Of a stretch of DNA of 64,000 nt, positions 1 to 8,318 are shown piece after piece (the first letter of the stretch is position 1; each line of letters opens with the position of its first letter). The notes below the pieces were generated by a model, which saw nothing but the letters and a program-made list of their open reading frames with translations, ran no database searches and was not told where the DNA came from. The position numbers and the translations under genes were made by a program. This stretch comes from Pseudomonadota bacterium (lineage in GTDB: Bacteria; Pseudomonadota; Gammaproteobacteria; Steroidobacterales; Steroidobacteraceae): the NCBI GenBank assembly GCA_018241445.1, contig JAFEDT010000017.1, forward strand, positions 88,613 through 152,612, written 5' to 3'.

Positions 1-261
1 GCCGTCAGTGGCGCCGCGCTCGCCGACACCGTGGTCGTGGACCACCAGGTTGCGGTGCGCGAGTCCTCGCTCGACCGCCCGCACCGTGGAGCCACCATGG
101 GACAGGTGGAGAAGCACTTCGGCGCACCTGTCAACCGCCACCCGACCGTGGGTGTCCCCCCGATCACCCGCTGGGACTACAGCGGCTTCGCAGTATTCTT
201 CGAGAAGGACCGCGTGATCCACACCGTGGTGACCGACGGATCGGCCGCTCCGGCGAGCTGA
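1..261 (+). CDS. BamE/SmpA-like hypothetical protein, 3' part only
   Basis: The reading frame is open from base 1 to a TGA at 259-261, so the gene begins before the window and only its last 86 residues are seen. The visible part has the pattern of small BamE-like (SmpA/OmlA) fold proteins. A turn with RGATMGQVEKHFGAP is followed by VGVPPITRWDY, a short FAVFFEKDRVIHTVV strand pair and the end of the protein. In that family the repeat-like segment 'Gmt..qV...fG.P' begins a compact periplasmic beta fold. No signal peptide can be judged because the start is missing. Similar short proteins occur as conserved hypotheticals in Xanthomonadales-like genomes; I do not know a specific role. An internal ATG at 31 lies in mid-domain and is unlikely to be the start. 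Confidence 0.7.
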   Translation, partial: AVSGAALADTVVVDHQVAVRESSLDRPHRGATMGQVEKHFGAPVNRHPTVGVPPITRWDYSGFAVFFEKDRVIHTVVTDGSAAPAS

Positions 262-288
262 GGGGACGAGACCGGGAAATCCCCAGCT

Positions 289-360
289 CCCCAAGCCTTA
301 AGCGCTGAAACGTCATGTGGATGTGGTAGTCTCGCGCTTAACAGAATAATTCCCTTGGGG
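289..360 (+). promoter_or_regulatory. Nested inverted repeats in the leader of the cyclase gene
   Basis: Two nested inverted repeats fill the gap before the nucleotide cyclase. The outer arms are CCCCAAG (289-295) and CTTGGGG (354-360). The inner arms are TTAAGCGC (298-305) and GCGCTTAA (334-341), enclosing a 28-base loop. The 3' outer arm overlaps the only purine-rich Shine-Dalgarno candidate (TTGGGGA) for the GTG start at 368, so RNA folding could hide the ribosome site. An operator or a transcription terminator for the upstream gene are alternatives; no T-run follows. Confidence 0.45.
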
Positions 361-367
361 ATAACGG

Positions 368-1177
368 GTGGATGAGTCTTTGCGGGCCCGGATCGAGGCC
401 CTGGTACGTGCTGGATCGGTGCGGCGCAAGTCCGCGGTTGCGCAACTCGAGGCGGAGATCCGCCGCCGCGAGGAAGCCTTACGGCAGACCTTCCGCCGCT
501 ATGTGTCCCCGCGGGTGGCTGACAAGATCCTGGCCGACGTACAGCTGCGCGACACCTTGCTCCAGGCCGCCGATACCCGCGCCCACGTTGTAGTGCTGTT
601 TGCGGACCTGCGTGGCTTCACCAGCATTTCCGAGCAGCTCGAGCCCGCGGACGTGGTGCCGCTTCTCAATGAGTATTTTTCGCTGCTGACTGAGATCACC
701 TTCCGCCATGAAGGCACGGTCTTCCACATGGCAGGCGACTGCCTGATGCTCGGCTTCGGGGTGCCGCTGGAGCAGGCCGACTGCGCGCGCCGCGCCGTAG
801 ACGCCGCCACCGAGATGCTGGCGGGCTTCAGCGAGCTGGCGCGCTCCTGGAAGGAGCGCTACGGCATCGACGCCGGCCTCGGGATCGGCATCAACGAGGG
901 CGATGTCGTGGCCGGCAACGTCGGCTCGCCCTCCTACATGAACTACACCATCATCGGTGACGCCGTGAATGTCGCCTCGCGCCTGTGTCAGCGCGCGCGT
1001 GCCGGCGAGATGCTGTTCTCCAGCACCCTGAAGCAGAGCCTCGACGCCCACGGGCTGGATGTCGGCGCGACCGCTCTGCCGCCGTTGCAGCTGCGCGGCC
1101 GTTCTCATCCCATCGACATCTACTGCGTTCCCCTGACGCAGCGCCAGCAGGTCGCCCCGGTCCAGGCCGTCGCCTGA
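368..1177 (+). CDS. Class III adenylate/guanylate cyclase
   Basis: A soluble 269-residue protein with a short basic, probably coiled N-terminus (about 1-42) and one class III cyclase catalytic domain (about 43-255). It is predicted to make a cyclic nucleotide from a nucleoside triphosphate. The domain begins with the conserved RRYVSPRVADKIL element. The two metal Asp residues are in LFADLRGF (D80) and AGDCLMLGFG (D124). The transition-state Asn and Arg are in GDAVNVASRL (N201, R205). The adenine-type Thr is in YTIIGD (T194), but the usual base-selecting Lys before the second Asp is His (H120), so substrate preference is uncertain. The start is a GTG after a structured leader with TTGGGGA as ribosome site. 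The closest relatives are cyclases that usually carry N-terminal CHASE2 or HAMP sensors; here no membrane or sensor domain is present, so it may be a stand-alone or trimmed form. Confidence 0.9.
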   Translation: MDESLRARIEALVRAGSVRRKSAVAQLEAEIRRREEALRQTFRRYVSPRVADKILADVQLRDTLLQAADTRAHVVVLFADLRGFTSISEQLEPADVVPLLNEYFSLLTEITFRHEGTVFHMAGDCLMLGFGVPLEQADCARRAVDAATEMLAGFSELARSWKERYGIDAGLGIGINEGDVVAGNVGSPSYMNYTIIGDAVNVASRLCQRARAGEMLFSSTLKQSLDAHGLDVGATALPPLQLRGRSHPIDIYCVPLTQRQQVAPVQAVA

Positions 1178-1271
1178 ACGCCGCCCGCGGGCCGCTACGC
1201 GATAAGCGCCGGCACTCGTGGCGCGCCTTCGGTAAGCTGCCGGCCCCCTAAGGGCCGCACCCTTCAAGGCG

Positions 1272-4200
1272 ATGTCGAGACTGCTCAATCCCCCGGTTCC
1301 CGTCCCTGCGCACAGCCACCTGCGCTGGCACCAGCTCTACGGCAGTGCGCGCGCCCTCGCGCTCGCCGAGGCCGCGCTCGCCGACCACAGGCTGTACGTC
1401 GTGGTGGTGGACGCCGCGCGCGAACTGGAGCAGCTCAGCGCCGAGCTGCGGTTCTTCGCCGGCCCGCACCTGCCGCTGCTGCGCCTGCCGGACTGGGAGG
1501 TGCTGCCCTACGACCTCTTCTCCCCGCACCCGGACATCATCTCCGAACGGCTGCAGGCCCTGTACGACCTGCCGCACGCGCAACACGGCTGTCTGATCGT
1601 CACGGCCGATACCCTGCTGCAGCGCCTGCCGCCGCGTGGCTACGTGGCTGGCCGCGCCTTCGACCTGCGCAAGGGACAGTCGCTGGCGCTCGCGCCCTTC
1701 CGCAACCGGCTCATCGAGGCAGGCTACGCCAGCGTCTCGCAGGTGGCCGGTCCGGGCGAGTTCGCGGTGCGTGGCTCATTGCTGGACGTGTACCCGATGG
1801 GGGCGGCCGGGCCACTGCGCATCGACCTGTTCGACGAGGAGATCGAGGCCATCCGGCGCTTCGACCCCGAGACCCAGCGCTCGCTCGACACGCTCGAGCA
1901 CCTGCGGCTGCTGCCGGCGCGCGAGGTGCCGCTGGACGCGCAGGCGGTGCGGGACTTCCGCGGCCGCTACCGCACGCGTTTCGAGGGCGACCCGACGCGC
2001 AGCGCCATCTACCGCGGTGTGAGTGAGGGCACGGCGCCGGCGGGCGTGGAGTTCTACCAGCCGCTGTTCTTCGACAGCACCGCGACCCTGGTCGACTACC
2101 TGCCGCCACACGCCGTGCTGGTGCAGGATGCGGGCCTGCCGCGCGCGCTGCAGCGCGCCTGGAGCGACGTGCAGTCGCGCTACGAGGAGCGGCGCCACGA
2201 CATCGAGCGGCCGATCCTCGCCCCGGTGGAACTGTTCCTCGATCCGCCGGCGCTGCAGCTGCTGCTCACGCCTTTCAGCTCCATCACCCTGGACGCCTTC
2301 AAGGCCGACACCGAGCTCACGCCGGCGGCCCGCGTCGTGCACAACTTCCCGACTGCCGCGCCGCGCGAGCTGCGCGTCGACGTGCGTGCCGCCGAACCCT
2401 TCGCGCCGCTAAACACTTTCCTCGGCGAGTTCGCCGGGCGGGTACTGCTGGCGGCAGACTCGCCCGGGCGGCGCGAGATGCTGCAGGAGATGCTGCGCAC
2501 GCACGGCCACGAGCTGGCGGTGGTTGCCGACTGGGAGGCCTTCGCGGGCGGCACCTCTCGCCTCGCCGTTACGGTGGCGCCGGACCTGCAGGGGCTGACG
2601 CTGACGCAGCCACATATCGCGGTGATCGCCGAGGCGCAGCTGTTCGGCGCGCGCGCGCGCCAGGAACGCCGCCGCAAGCGCAGCGCTGACCCCCAGGCGA
2701 TCCTGCGCGACCTGCAGGACCTCAACCCCGGGGCCCCCGTGGTGCACGAGCTCTATGGCGTGGGGCGCTACCAGGGACTGCAGCCGATGGAGATCGGCGG
2801 CACGCCCGGGGAGTTCCTGGTACTGGAGTACCGGGACGGCGACCGCATCTACGTGCCGGTGCACGCCCTGCACCTGGTCAGCCGCTACACCGGCGCCGAC
2901 GGCGAGAATGCGCCGCTGCACAAGCTGGGGACGGATCAGTGGGCACGCGCACGCCGCCGCGCCGCCGAGCAGATCCGCGACGTGGCGGCGGAGCTGCTGG
3001 ACCTGTATGCACGCCGCAAGGCGCAGCCGGGGCTGGCGCTGACCTGCCGGGAGGCGGATTACCAGGCCTTCGCCAGCGGGTTTCCTTTCGAGGAGACGGC
3101 GGACCAGGCGCAGGCCATCACCCAGGTGCTCACCGACATGGGCAGCGAGCGCCCCATGGACCGCATCGTCTGCGGCGACGTCGGCTTCGGCAAGACCGAA
3201 GTGGCGATGCGTGCCGCCTTTGTCGCCGCACAGGCGGGCAAGCAGGTCGCGGTGCTGGCCCCAACCACGCTGCTGGTGCAGCAGCACCTCGCCAACTTCC
3301 GCGATCGCTTCGCCGACTGGCCGCTGCGCGTTGAAGGCCTGTCGCGCTTCGGCAACGCCAGGGAAACCCGCGCGGTGCTGGAGGGCCTTGAGTCCGGCAA
3401 GGTCGACATCGTCATCGCCACCCACCGCCTGCTGCACGCCCACGCGCGCTTCAAGGACCTGGGACTTTTGATCGTCGACGAGGAACACCGTTTCGGCGTG
3501 CGCGACAAGCAGCGTCTGCAGGCGCTGCGCGCCAACGTGCACGTACTGACACTGACTGCCACGCCGATCCCGCGCACCCTCAACATGGCACTGGGAGGCG
3601 TGCGCGACCTGTCGCTGATCACCACCGCGCCGGCGGCGCGCCTGGCCATCAAGACTTTCCTGATGGAGTGGCACGCACCGACGCTGCGCGAGGCCGCGCT
3701 GCGTGAACTGCGCCGCGGCGGCCAAGTCTACTTCGTCCACAACGAAGTGCGCACCATCGACAAGGTCGCCGCCGACCTGCAGGCAATCGTGCCGGAGGCC
3801 AATGTGCGTATCGGACACGGCCAGATGCGCGAGCGGGAGCTGGAACAGCTGATGGTGGATTTCTACCATCGCCGCTTCAACGTGCTGGTTTGCACCACGA
3901 TCATCGAGAGCGGCATCGACGTGCCGACCGCCAACACCATCATGATCAACCGCGCCGACCACATGGGGCTGGCGCAGCTGCACCAGCTGCGTGGGCGCGT
4001 CGGCCGCTCGCACCACCGCGCCTATGCCTACCTGATCGCCCCGCCGCGCCAGGCGCTGTCGCAGGACGCCGCCAAGCGCCTGGAAGCCATCGAATCCATG
4101 GAGGAGCTGGGCGCCGGGTTCGTGCTCGCCACCCACGACCTGGAGATCCGCGGCGCCGGCGAGCTGCTGGGCGAACAGCAAAGCGGCCAGATGACCGAGA

Positions 4201-4757
4201 TCGGGCTGGCGCTGTACCTGGACATGCTGGAGCAGGCGGTGAAGGCGTTGCGCGAAGGCCGCGAGCCCGCACTGGACCAGCCGCTGTCCGCCGCCACCGA
4301 GGTGGAGCTGCGCCTGCCGGCCTTCCTTCCGGACAGCTACGTGGCCGACGTACACGTACGACTGTCGCTCTACAAGCGCATCGCCGCCGCCGCGACCGGC
4401 GCGCTGGATGAGCTGATGGCGGAGCTGCACGACCGCTTCGGTCCACTGCCGCCGGTAGCCCAGAACCTGTTGCGCATCGCACGGCTGAAGCAGACGGCGC
4501 GCGCTATGGGTGTCCGGCGCCTGGACCTGGGGCCGCAGGGCGGCACCGTGACCTTCGAGGAGCGGTCGCGCATCGAGCCGGCCACCGTGGTGCGCCTGAT
4601 CCGGCAGGCGCCGCGTGAATACCGGCTGGAGGGGCCGCTCAAGCTGCGGGTGTCGCGGGCGCTGCCCGCGGAGAATGAGCGCTTCGAGTTCGCGGCGCGC
4701 TTGCTGCAGCGCCTGGATACGCCAGGCACGGTGCCCGCGGCACCGGGCGGGAATTAG
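1272..4757 (+). CDS. mfd: Transcription-repair coupling factor Mfd
   Basis: The 1161-residue length fits the family (about 1150). Mfd displaces RNA polymerase stalled at DNA lesions and recruits UvrA for nucleotide excision repair. The N-terminal half is UvrB-like without a working ATPase (LPDWEVLPYDLFSPH near residue 75). A CarD-like polymerase-interacting domain follows at about 485-560 (VVHELYGVGRYQGL, DGDRIYVPVHAL). The translocase has Walker A GDVGFGKTE at about 635 and the DEEH box at about 735, then RecG-like motifs (TATPIPRTLNMA, HGQMRERELE, IIESGIDVPTANT, LRGRVGRS). The TRCF C-terminal domain (about 1000-1150) contains LPAFLPDSYV. The ATG start is 94 bases after the cyclase. csiV follows 13 bases downstream, an order common in gammaproteobacteria. 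Confidence 0.98.
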   Translation: MSRLLNPPVPVPAHSHLRWHQLYGSARALALAEAALADHRLYVVVVDAARELEQLSAELRFFAGPHLPLLRLPDWEVLPYDLFSPHPDIISERLQALYDLPHAQHGCLIVTADTLLQRLPPRGYVAGRAFDLRKGQSLALAPFRNRLIEAGYASVSQVAGPGEFAVRGSLLDVYPMGAAGPLRIDLFDEEIEAIRRFDPETQRSLDTLEHLRLLPAREVPLDAQAVRDFRGRYRTRFEGDPTRSAIYRGVSEGTAPAGVEFYQPLFFDSTATLVDYLPPHAVLVQDAGLPRALQRAWSDVQSRYEERRHDIERPILAPVELFLDPPALQLLLTPFSSITLDAFKADTELTPAARVVHNFPTAAPRELRVDVRAAEPFAPLNTFLGEFAGRVLLAADSPGRREMLQEMLRTHGHELAVVADWEAFAGGTSRLAVTVAPDLQGLTLTQPHIAVIAEAQLFGARARQERRRKRSADPQAILRDLQDLNPGAPVVHELYGVGRYQGLQPMEIGGTPGEFLVLEYRDGDRIYVPVHALHLVSRYTGADGENAPLHKLGTDQWARARRRAAEQIRDVAAELLDLYARRKAQPGLALTCREADYQAFASGFPFEETADQAQAITQVLTDMGSERPMDRIVCGDVGFGKTEVAMRAAFVAAQAGKQVAVLAPTTLLVQQHLANFRDRFADWPLRVEGLSRFGNARETRAVLEGLESGKVDIVIATHRLLHAHARFKDLGLLIVDEEHRFGVRDKQRLQALRANVHVLTLTATPIPRTLNMALGGVRDLSLITTAPAARLAIKTFLMEWHAPTLREAALRELRRGGQVYFVHNEVRTIDKVAADLQAIVPEANVRIGHGQMRERELEQLMVDFYHRRFNVLVCTTIIESGIDVPTANTIMINRADHMGLAQLHQLRGRVGRSHHRAYAYLIAPPRQALSQDAAKRLEAIESMEELGAGFVLATHDLEIRGAGELLGEQQSGQMTEIGLALYLDMLEQAVKALREGREPALDQPLSAATEVELRLPAFLPDSYVADVHVRLSLYKRIAAAATGALDELMAELHDRFGPLPPVAQNLLRIARLKQTARAMGVRRLDLGPQGGTVTFEERSRIEPATVVRLIRQAPREYRLEGPLKLRVSRALPAENERFEFAARLLQRLDTPGTVPAAPGGN

Positions 4758-4770
4758 CTAGAATGAGCCC

Positions 4771-5478
4771 ATGAACCAGCCGCTGCCACAATGGCCGCAC
4801 CGCGTCGGCGTGATGCAAGCGATCACCCTGCCCGCGCTGCTGGCGACATTCGTCCTGGGTCTGTCGAGCCTGGTCGGCAGTGCCTCGGCGCAGGAGGCCG
4901 CTGCGGCAGCGGCGGCCCCGCCAGCCACACCGGCACCCTCCGCCAGCATCTACAACATCGAGATCGTGATTTTCCGCAACAACGGCGCGCAGGGAGGCGG
5001 CGAGAACTGGAGCGTCCAGGCGGGCCGCAGTATCGCCGGCGACGAATCCGCGAGCGGCGGTTCGCAGGTCGGGCGCTTCGTCGCCTCGTTGCCGCAATCG
5101 GCGTGGCAGCTCACCGAACTCGAGGGCCGCCTGCGCGCCAGCGGCGCCTACACGCCGGTGGCGCACGCGGCCTGGTCGCAGACCGCCAGCGCCTGGGGCA
5201 CCCGCGCCGGCTTCCCCATCGACCGCCTCGGCATCGACGTGCCCGGCCTCAGAGGTACCGTGCTGCTGGAACGCGGCCAGTTCCTGCACCTGGGTATGAC
5301 CCTCAACTACACCATGGATTCCCCGCCTGCGGGCCTGGGGGCCGCCCCGGGCACCACCTTCACTCTCAACCAGAGCCGGCGTGTGCGCTTCTACGAGCGT
5401 AACTACTTCGACCACCCCGCTTTCGGCGTGATTGCCCTGGTCACCCCCGTGCAGGCGGCGCGCGCTGCGGGTCGCTGA
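4771..5478 (+). CDS. csiV: CsiV-family periplasmic protein
   Basis: A 235-residue exported protein. It has a long n-region, a hydrophobic stretch (about 19-38) and a signal peptidase I site at ASA-Q, so the mature protein begins near QEAAAA and starts with an Ala-rich spacer. The mature part opens with YNIEIVIFRN, the first strand characteristic of the CsiV family (peptidoglycan-binding/cell-shape proteins first named in Acinetobacter), and contains LRASGAYTPVAHAAW and GTVLLERGQFLHLGMTLNY. In many gammaproteobacteria this gene follows mfd, as here (13-base gap), which supports the call. Its 3' end overlaps the convergent transporter gene by 38 bases. A second in-frame ATG at 4813 would give a shorter, more standard signal peptide. 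Confidence 0.8.
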   Translation: MNQPLPQWPHRVGVMQAITLPALLATFVLGLSSLVGSASAQEAAAAAAAPPATPAPSASIYNIEIVIFRNNGAQGGGENWSVQAGRSIAGDESASGGSQVGRFVASLPQSAWQLTELEGRLRASGAYTPVAHAAWSQTASAWGTRAGFPIDRLGIDVPGLRGTVLLERGQFLHLGMTLNYTMDSPPAGLGAAPGTTFTLNQSRRVRFYERNYFDHPAFGVIALVTPVQAARAAGR

Positions 5479-6712
5479 GGGGTCCGCCGCCGCTGCGCGG
5501 CAGCCCACGGGCCGCCAGCAGCGCGATCAGCGCAGCCGGCAACAACACCACCGGTGTCAGCTGCCAGCCGCCTGCCCGCTCGGCCACCGCCGCGGCCAGC
5601 GGCGGTCCCAGCAGCTGCCCGATGTTTGATCCCTGCACGACCAGTCCCATCACCGTGCCGGCGGCGCCGGCACCGCGTGCGGCGGCCGGCACGCTCGCGA
5701 ACACCGACGCCGGCAACAGCCCGCCGCACAACGAAAACGCCAGCAGCAACAGGTAACGGGCGAACGGTCCCACGGCCGGCAGGTAGATGCCCAGCGCCGC
5801 CACCGCCATCACCAGCGACCCCGCGCCGATCAGCCCGGCCGGACGGAAGTGACGCGTCATCAGTACGCCGGCGAGCAGATTGCCTGCCGCGTTGGCCAAC
5901 GCCACCCCGGCGGTCAGGTTGCCGGCCTGCTGAATGCTGATGCCCTGCTGATGCAGCAGCGTAGGCAGGAAGCCGAGTACCGCCAGGTACTGCAGCGTGT
6001 ACATGCAGAAGATCAACGCCAGGCGCAGCGCGGCGGCGCGGTCCCAGCGGACGTCCTGACGCTGCGCCACCGCCTGCCGTGCCGGCGCGGCCGCGGCGCG
6101 CGTGGCCACCAGGCACGCCGCCAGCAGTGCGGCGAGCAGGGCGCAGACGCGCCACAGATAACGCCAGCCCCCGGCGTGCAGCAACAGCGGTGCTCCCACG
6201 AGGGCGACGCCTAAGCCGGTGGGCATGTAGATGCCCCACAGCGCGCTGACGAAACGACGATCGGACGGCGCCGCCGCACGCCCGAGCACCGTGGGGATCG
6301 CGACGACGGCGAGCAGGAAGCCCAGGCCCTCCACCGCGCGGCTCGCCAGCAGCAGCGCAGCGCCCTGCGCCATCGCACCCACATAACTGGCGGCCGCCAT
6401 GCAGATGAGGCCCACGACCGCCACCCGGCGTGCGCCGAGGCGGTCGGTGACACGCCCGGCAAAGAATCCGGCGAGGGCGCCCACGGCGCTCAGGAGCGAC
6501 AGGACCCAGGCTGCCTGTACGATACTGAGATGCAGCTCATCCAGCAGTGACGGCAGCGCCGGCGGCACCTTGCCCGCGTGCAGGGCCGCACCCACACCGC
6601 AGCCGAGCAGCAGCGCGATCTCCTGCCAGCGAGTGGGTGGATCGGCCCGCACCAGCGGCGCAGCCTCGCCGGCTGGTGCAGGGTCAGCCCCGCTTGCGTG
6701 TTTCAGGTTCAT
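5441..6712 (-). CDS. MFS transporter
   Basis: A 423-residue inner-membrane transporter of the major facilitator superfamily with about 12 hydrophobic helices. The loop 2-3 signature GRVTDRLGARRVAVVG (about 86-101) follows helix 2, and WGIYMPTGLGVALVGAPLLL lies in helix 5. The arrangement resembles CynX/NimT-like or general small-molecule exporters, but the substrate cannot be read from sequence. The ATG overlaps the stop of the RES toxin gene (ATGA, 4 bp), so it is probably translated from the same message as the toxin-antitoxin pair, which is an unusual partner. The 3' end overlaps csiV on the other strand by 38 bases. Confidence 0.88.
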   Translation of the reverse strand: MNLKHASGADPAPAGEAAPLVRADPPTRWQEIALLLGCGVGAALHAGKVPPALPSLLDELHLSIVQAAWVLSLLSAVGALAGFFAGRVTDRLGARRVAVVGLICMAAASYVGAMAQGAALLLASRAVEGLGFLLAVVAIPTVLGRAAAPSDRRFVSALWGIYMPTGLGVALVGAPLLLHAGGWRYLWRVCALLAALLAACLVATRAAAAPARQAVAQRQDVRWDRAAALRLALIFCMYTLQYLAVLGFLPTLLHQQGISIQQAGNLTAGVALANAAGNLLAGVLMTRHFRPAGLIGAGSLVMAVAALGIYLPAVGPFARYLLLLAFSLCGGLLPASVFASVPAAARGAGAAGTVMGLVVQGSNIGQLLGPPLAAAVAERAGGWQLTPVVLLPAALIALLAARGLPRSGGGPLSDPQRAPPARG

Positions 6713-7437
6713 CCGGCCGCGGCCCCGAGCTGGCCGGCCGTGAACTCCCAGGTCTGCCCTCCCCGTGCACTGCTGACGCAGCGCACCCGCGCGCGCGCTG
6801 CCGCCAGGAACCAGGTCTGCAGTGCCGCCGGGCGATTGCGGCCGAAGACGCGCGCCACCAGCGCGGCGGCGCAGGCGGCGCGCAGCGGATCACGCACCGA
6901 TTCGTAGCGGATCAGCTCTATCGAGGCACCCCGTGCAGCAGCGGCCAGCGCCTGCGTCGCGGTGTAGTCGGTGCGCGAAGTCCAGCGCTCCCGATCACGC
7001 ACCAGGGGCGGCGCCGTCAGGTCCAGGGCCACGTCCGTCTGCACCAGCACCCGGAACGCGGTGTGCGGCACCGGCTTCAGGTCCGGCGTTGCCGGGGAAT
7101 CGAGCAGAAAGCGCAGCCGCCAATAGCTCTTTTCCGCCAACGCCGTGCGCAGCGCTTCAGCGCCGTACCAGACACCGGACTCGAAAGGCTCGCGAAACCG
7201 CGAGCCGCCGGGCGGGCGATACCGAAACGGAGTTGCCAGCAGGTAATGCAGGCCGGCGACCGAGGCTGGCAGTGGCGGCTTGCTGTCCTCCAGGATCTGT
7301 TCCAGGGCCAGTTGCTGCTCCAGCGTGTCGGTGAGACGCAGGGTGGAGGCCGTGTGCTGCGTCTCCACGACCCGCCACAGCGCGCCGCCGTAGCGCTGCG
7401 CCTCAGATGCGAGCGCGCGCGGCGTCCAGGTAGTCAA
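6709..7437 (-). CDS. RES-domain toxin (NAD+-degrading family)
   Basis: A 242-residue RES-domain protein, the toxin of RES-Xre systems, whose studied members break down NAD+. Domain hallmarks are ALWRVVETQH (Arg of the N-terminal motif, about residue 20), FRYRPPGGSRFREP (about 69-82), GVWYGAEALRTALAE with its Tyr and Glu (about 88-102), and the Ser/Thr-rich TDYTATQALAAAA segment. The N-terminus overlaps the antitoxin gene by 35 bases and the most likely start is TTG at 7437; no better in-frame ATG exists before the domain. The order antitoxin then toxin is typical. The stop overlaps the MFS gene start. The length is within the family range and no catalytic loss is obvious. Confidence 0.85.
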   Translation of the reverse strand: MTTWTPRALASEAQRYGGALWRVVETQHTASTLRLTDTLEQQLALEQILEDSKPPLPASVAGLHYLLATPFRYRPPGGSRFREPFESGVWYGAEALRTALAEKSYWRLRFLLDSPATPDLKPVPHTAFRVLVQTDVALDLTAPPLVRDRERWTSRTDYTATQALAAAARGASIELIRYESVRDPLRAACAAALVARVFGRNRPAALQTWFLAAARARVRCVSSARGGQTWEFTAGQLGAAAG

Positions 7438-7786
7438 CCGTGCGCACCAGCCCGGCCGGCTCGCGAATCAGGGCCAGGGGCACTCCCCCGAGGGCGGTAT
7501 TCTCGCTTCGCAGCCAGGCGCGTGCCGCCGCATCGTCGGAGCCGACGATCGCATCCAGCGAGCGGAACAAGCGTACGAACAGTGCCGCGAGCTGCCAGGG
7601 CTTGGAACCCGGGTCCAATGCCTTGTGCGCATGGGCAAGCCGCGAGAGCGTGGCGCCGCTTACGCCGATGATGTCGGCCAGGTCCCCCTGCGCCACTTCC
7701 AGAAGGCGCGCCGCGCGCACCGTGGCGCGCGCGAGAATGGCCCCGGAATCGGGCCTGGGCAGCCTGGCGGTGGTCTTGACGTTCAT
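7403..7786 (-). CDS. Xre/MbcA/ParS-type antitoxin (DUF2384)
   Basis: A 127-residue protein that should neutralise the RES toxin and bind its own promoter. The N-terminal half is an Xre-like helix-turn-helix (about 20-65, LLEVAQGDLADIIGVSGATLSRL). The C-terminal half is the toxin-binding DUF2384 domain (WQLAALFVRLFRSLDAIVGSD, then ARAWLRSENTALGG and LVRTVDYLDAARARI). The start chosen is the ATG at 7786; a TTG four codons upstream is possible but lies inside the operator repeat. The next gene (RES toxin) begins inside its last codons. Autoregulation is likely because two direct repeats lie at and just upstream of the start. Confidence 0.85.
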   Translation of the reverse strand: MNVKTTARLPRPDSGAILARATVRAARLLEVAQGDLADIIGVSGATLSRLAHAHKALDPGSKPWQLAALFVRLFRSLDAIVGSDDAAARAWLRSENTALGGVPLALIREPAGLVRTVDYLDAARARI

Positions 7787-7826
7787 TTTCCACTGCAAGA
7801 ATACTCGTATTTATTTTCTATTGCAA
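7785..7826 (-). promoter_or_regulatory. Candidate autoregulatory operator of the Xre-RES operon
   Basis: Two near-identical 14-base direct repeats, read on the minus strand as TTGCARTRGAAAAT, lie at 7813-7826 and 7785-7798 (12 of 14 bases equal, 28-base period). The second copy runs into the ATG. Between them is a small dyad AATAC-TC-GTATT (7800-7811). This is what a dimeric or multimeric Xre repressor covering its own promoter would need. Inference from sequence only. Confidence 0.5.
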
Positions 7827-8318
7827 TTCCACGCCAGATTGCGCCTCGAGCTCCGCCAGGCCCTGCCCTGCTGAGAGAGCCACAGCCTGGGACGAAGGTT
7901 GTCGCGGCCAGGGAGTGCTCCCCGCGGAGGGGGTCGAACCCGGAAACCAACACTCACGTCACGGTTTTGCCGGCGTCTTCAAAACAACATCGGGCATAAA
8001 CCAGGTCCGACCGCGCCGTTCGCGTGCAGCAGCCACCGCCATTGCGTGCCAGTGCGCGCCGCGAATGGCGCGCTGAACTGCGCGCTGCGCACTGCAGGCA
8101 TGGCGCTCGAACCGTCGGCATCCTGCGACGTTTGCTGCTGTTTCTATGGGCGAGCCGTCGGTGTTCGGCGACGCGGCCGCGCTGCTTCGTCTGTGTTCAC
8201 CGACATTTGCGAAAAAAAGTTCGCGCGCGAGTTTCGCGACCGCCATTTTGTGATCGCTTCCCCATTACCATGCGCGGCGAAAGGTATCTTGGCGCTGTCG
8301 TCGCAAGTGGGGTCGCAC
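7827..8318. other. Non-coding gap between two divergent genes
   Basis: About 490 bases between the Xre antitoxin and the lipoprotein gene. One frame continuous with the lipoprotein stays open through it, but its composition (Arg/Ala/Cys-rich) and the clear lipoprotein signal at 8319 argue that it is not translated. A GGGTTCGACC-like string near 7926-7938 (minus) resembles a tRNA T-loop but has no pairing arms. No other feature is seen. Confidence 0.5.

Noticed and set aside
2409..4430. Long open frame antisense to mfd (673 codons)
   Set aside because: Composition is typical of GC-rich shadow frames; no domain, and mfd on the other strand is certain.
7920..7945. GGGTTCGACCCC string on the minus strand, like the 3' end of a tRNA or tmRNA
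   Set aside because: No matching acceptor or D-arm in the neighbourhood and no CCA end.
7899..8318. In-frame upstream extension of the lipoprotein
   Set aside because: It would bury the lipoprotein signal 140 residues inside; composition is not protein-like.
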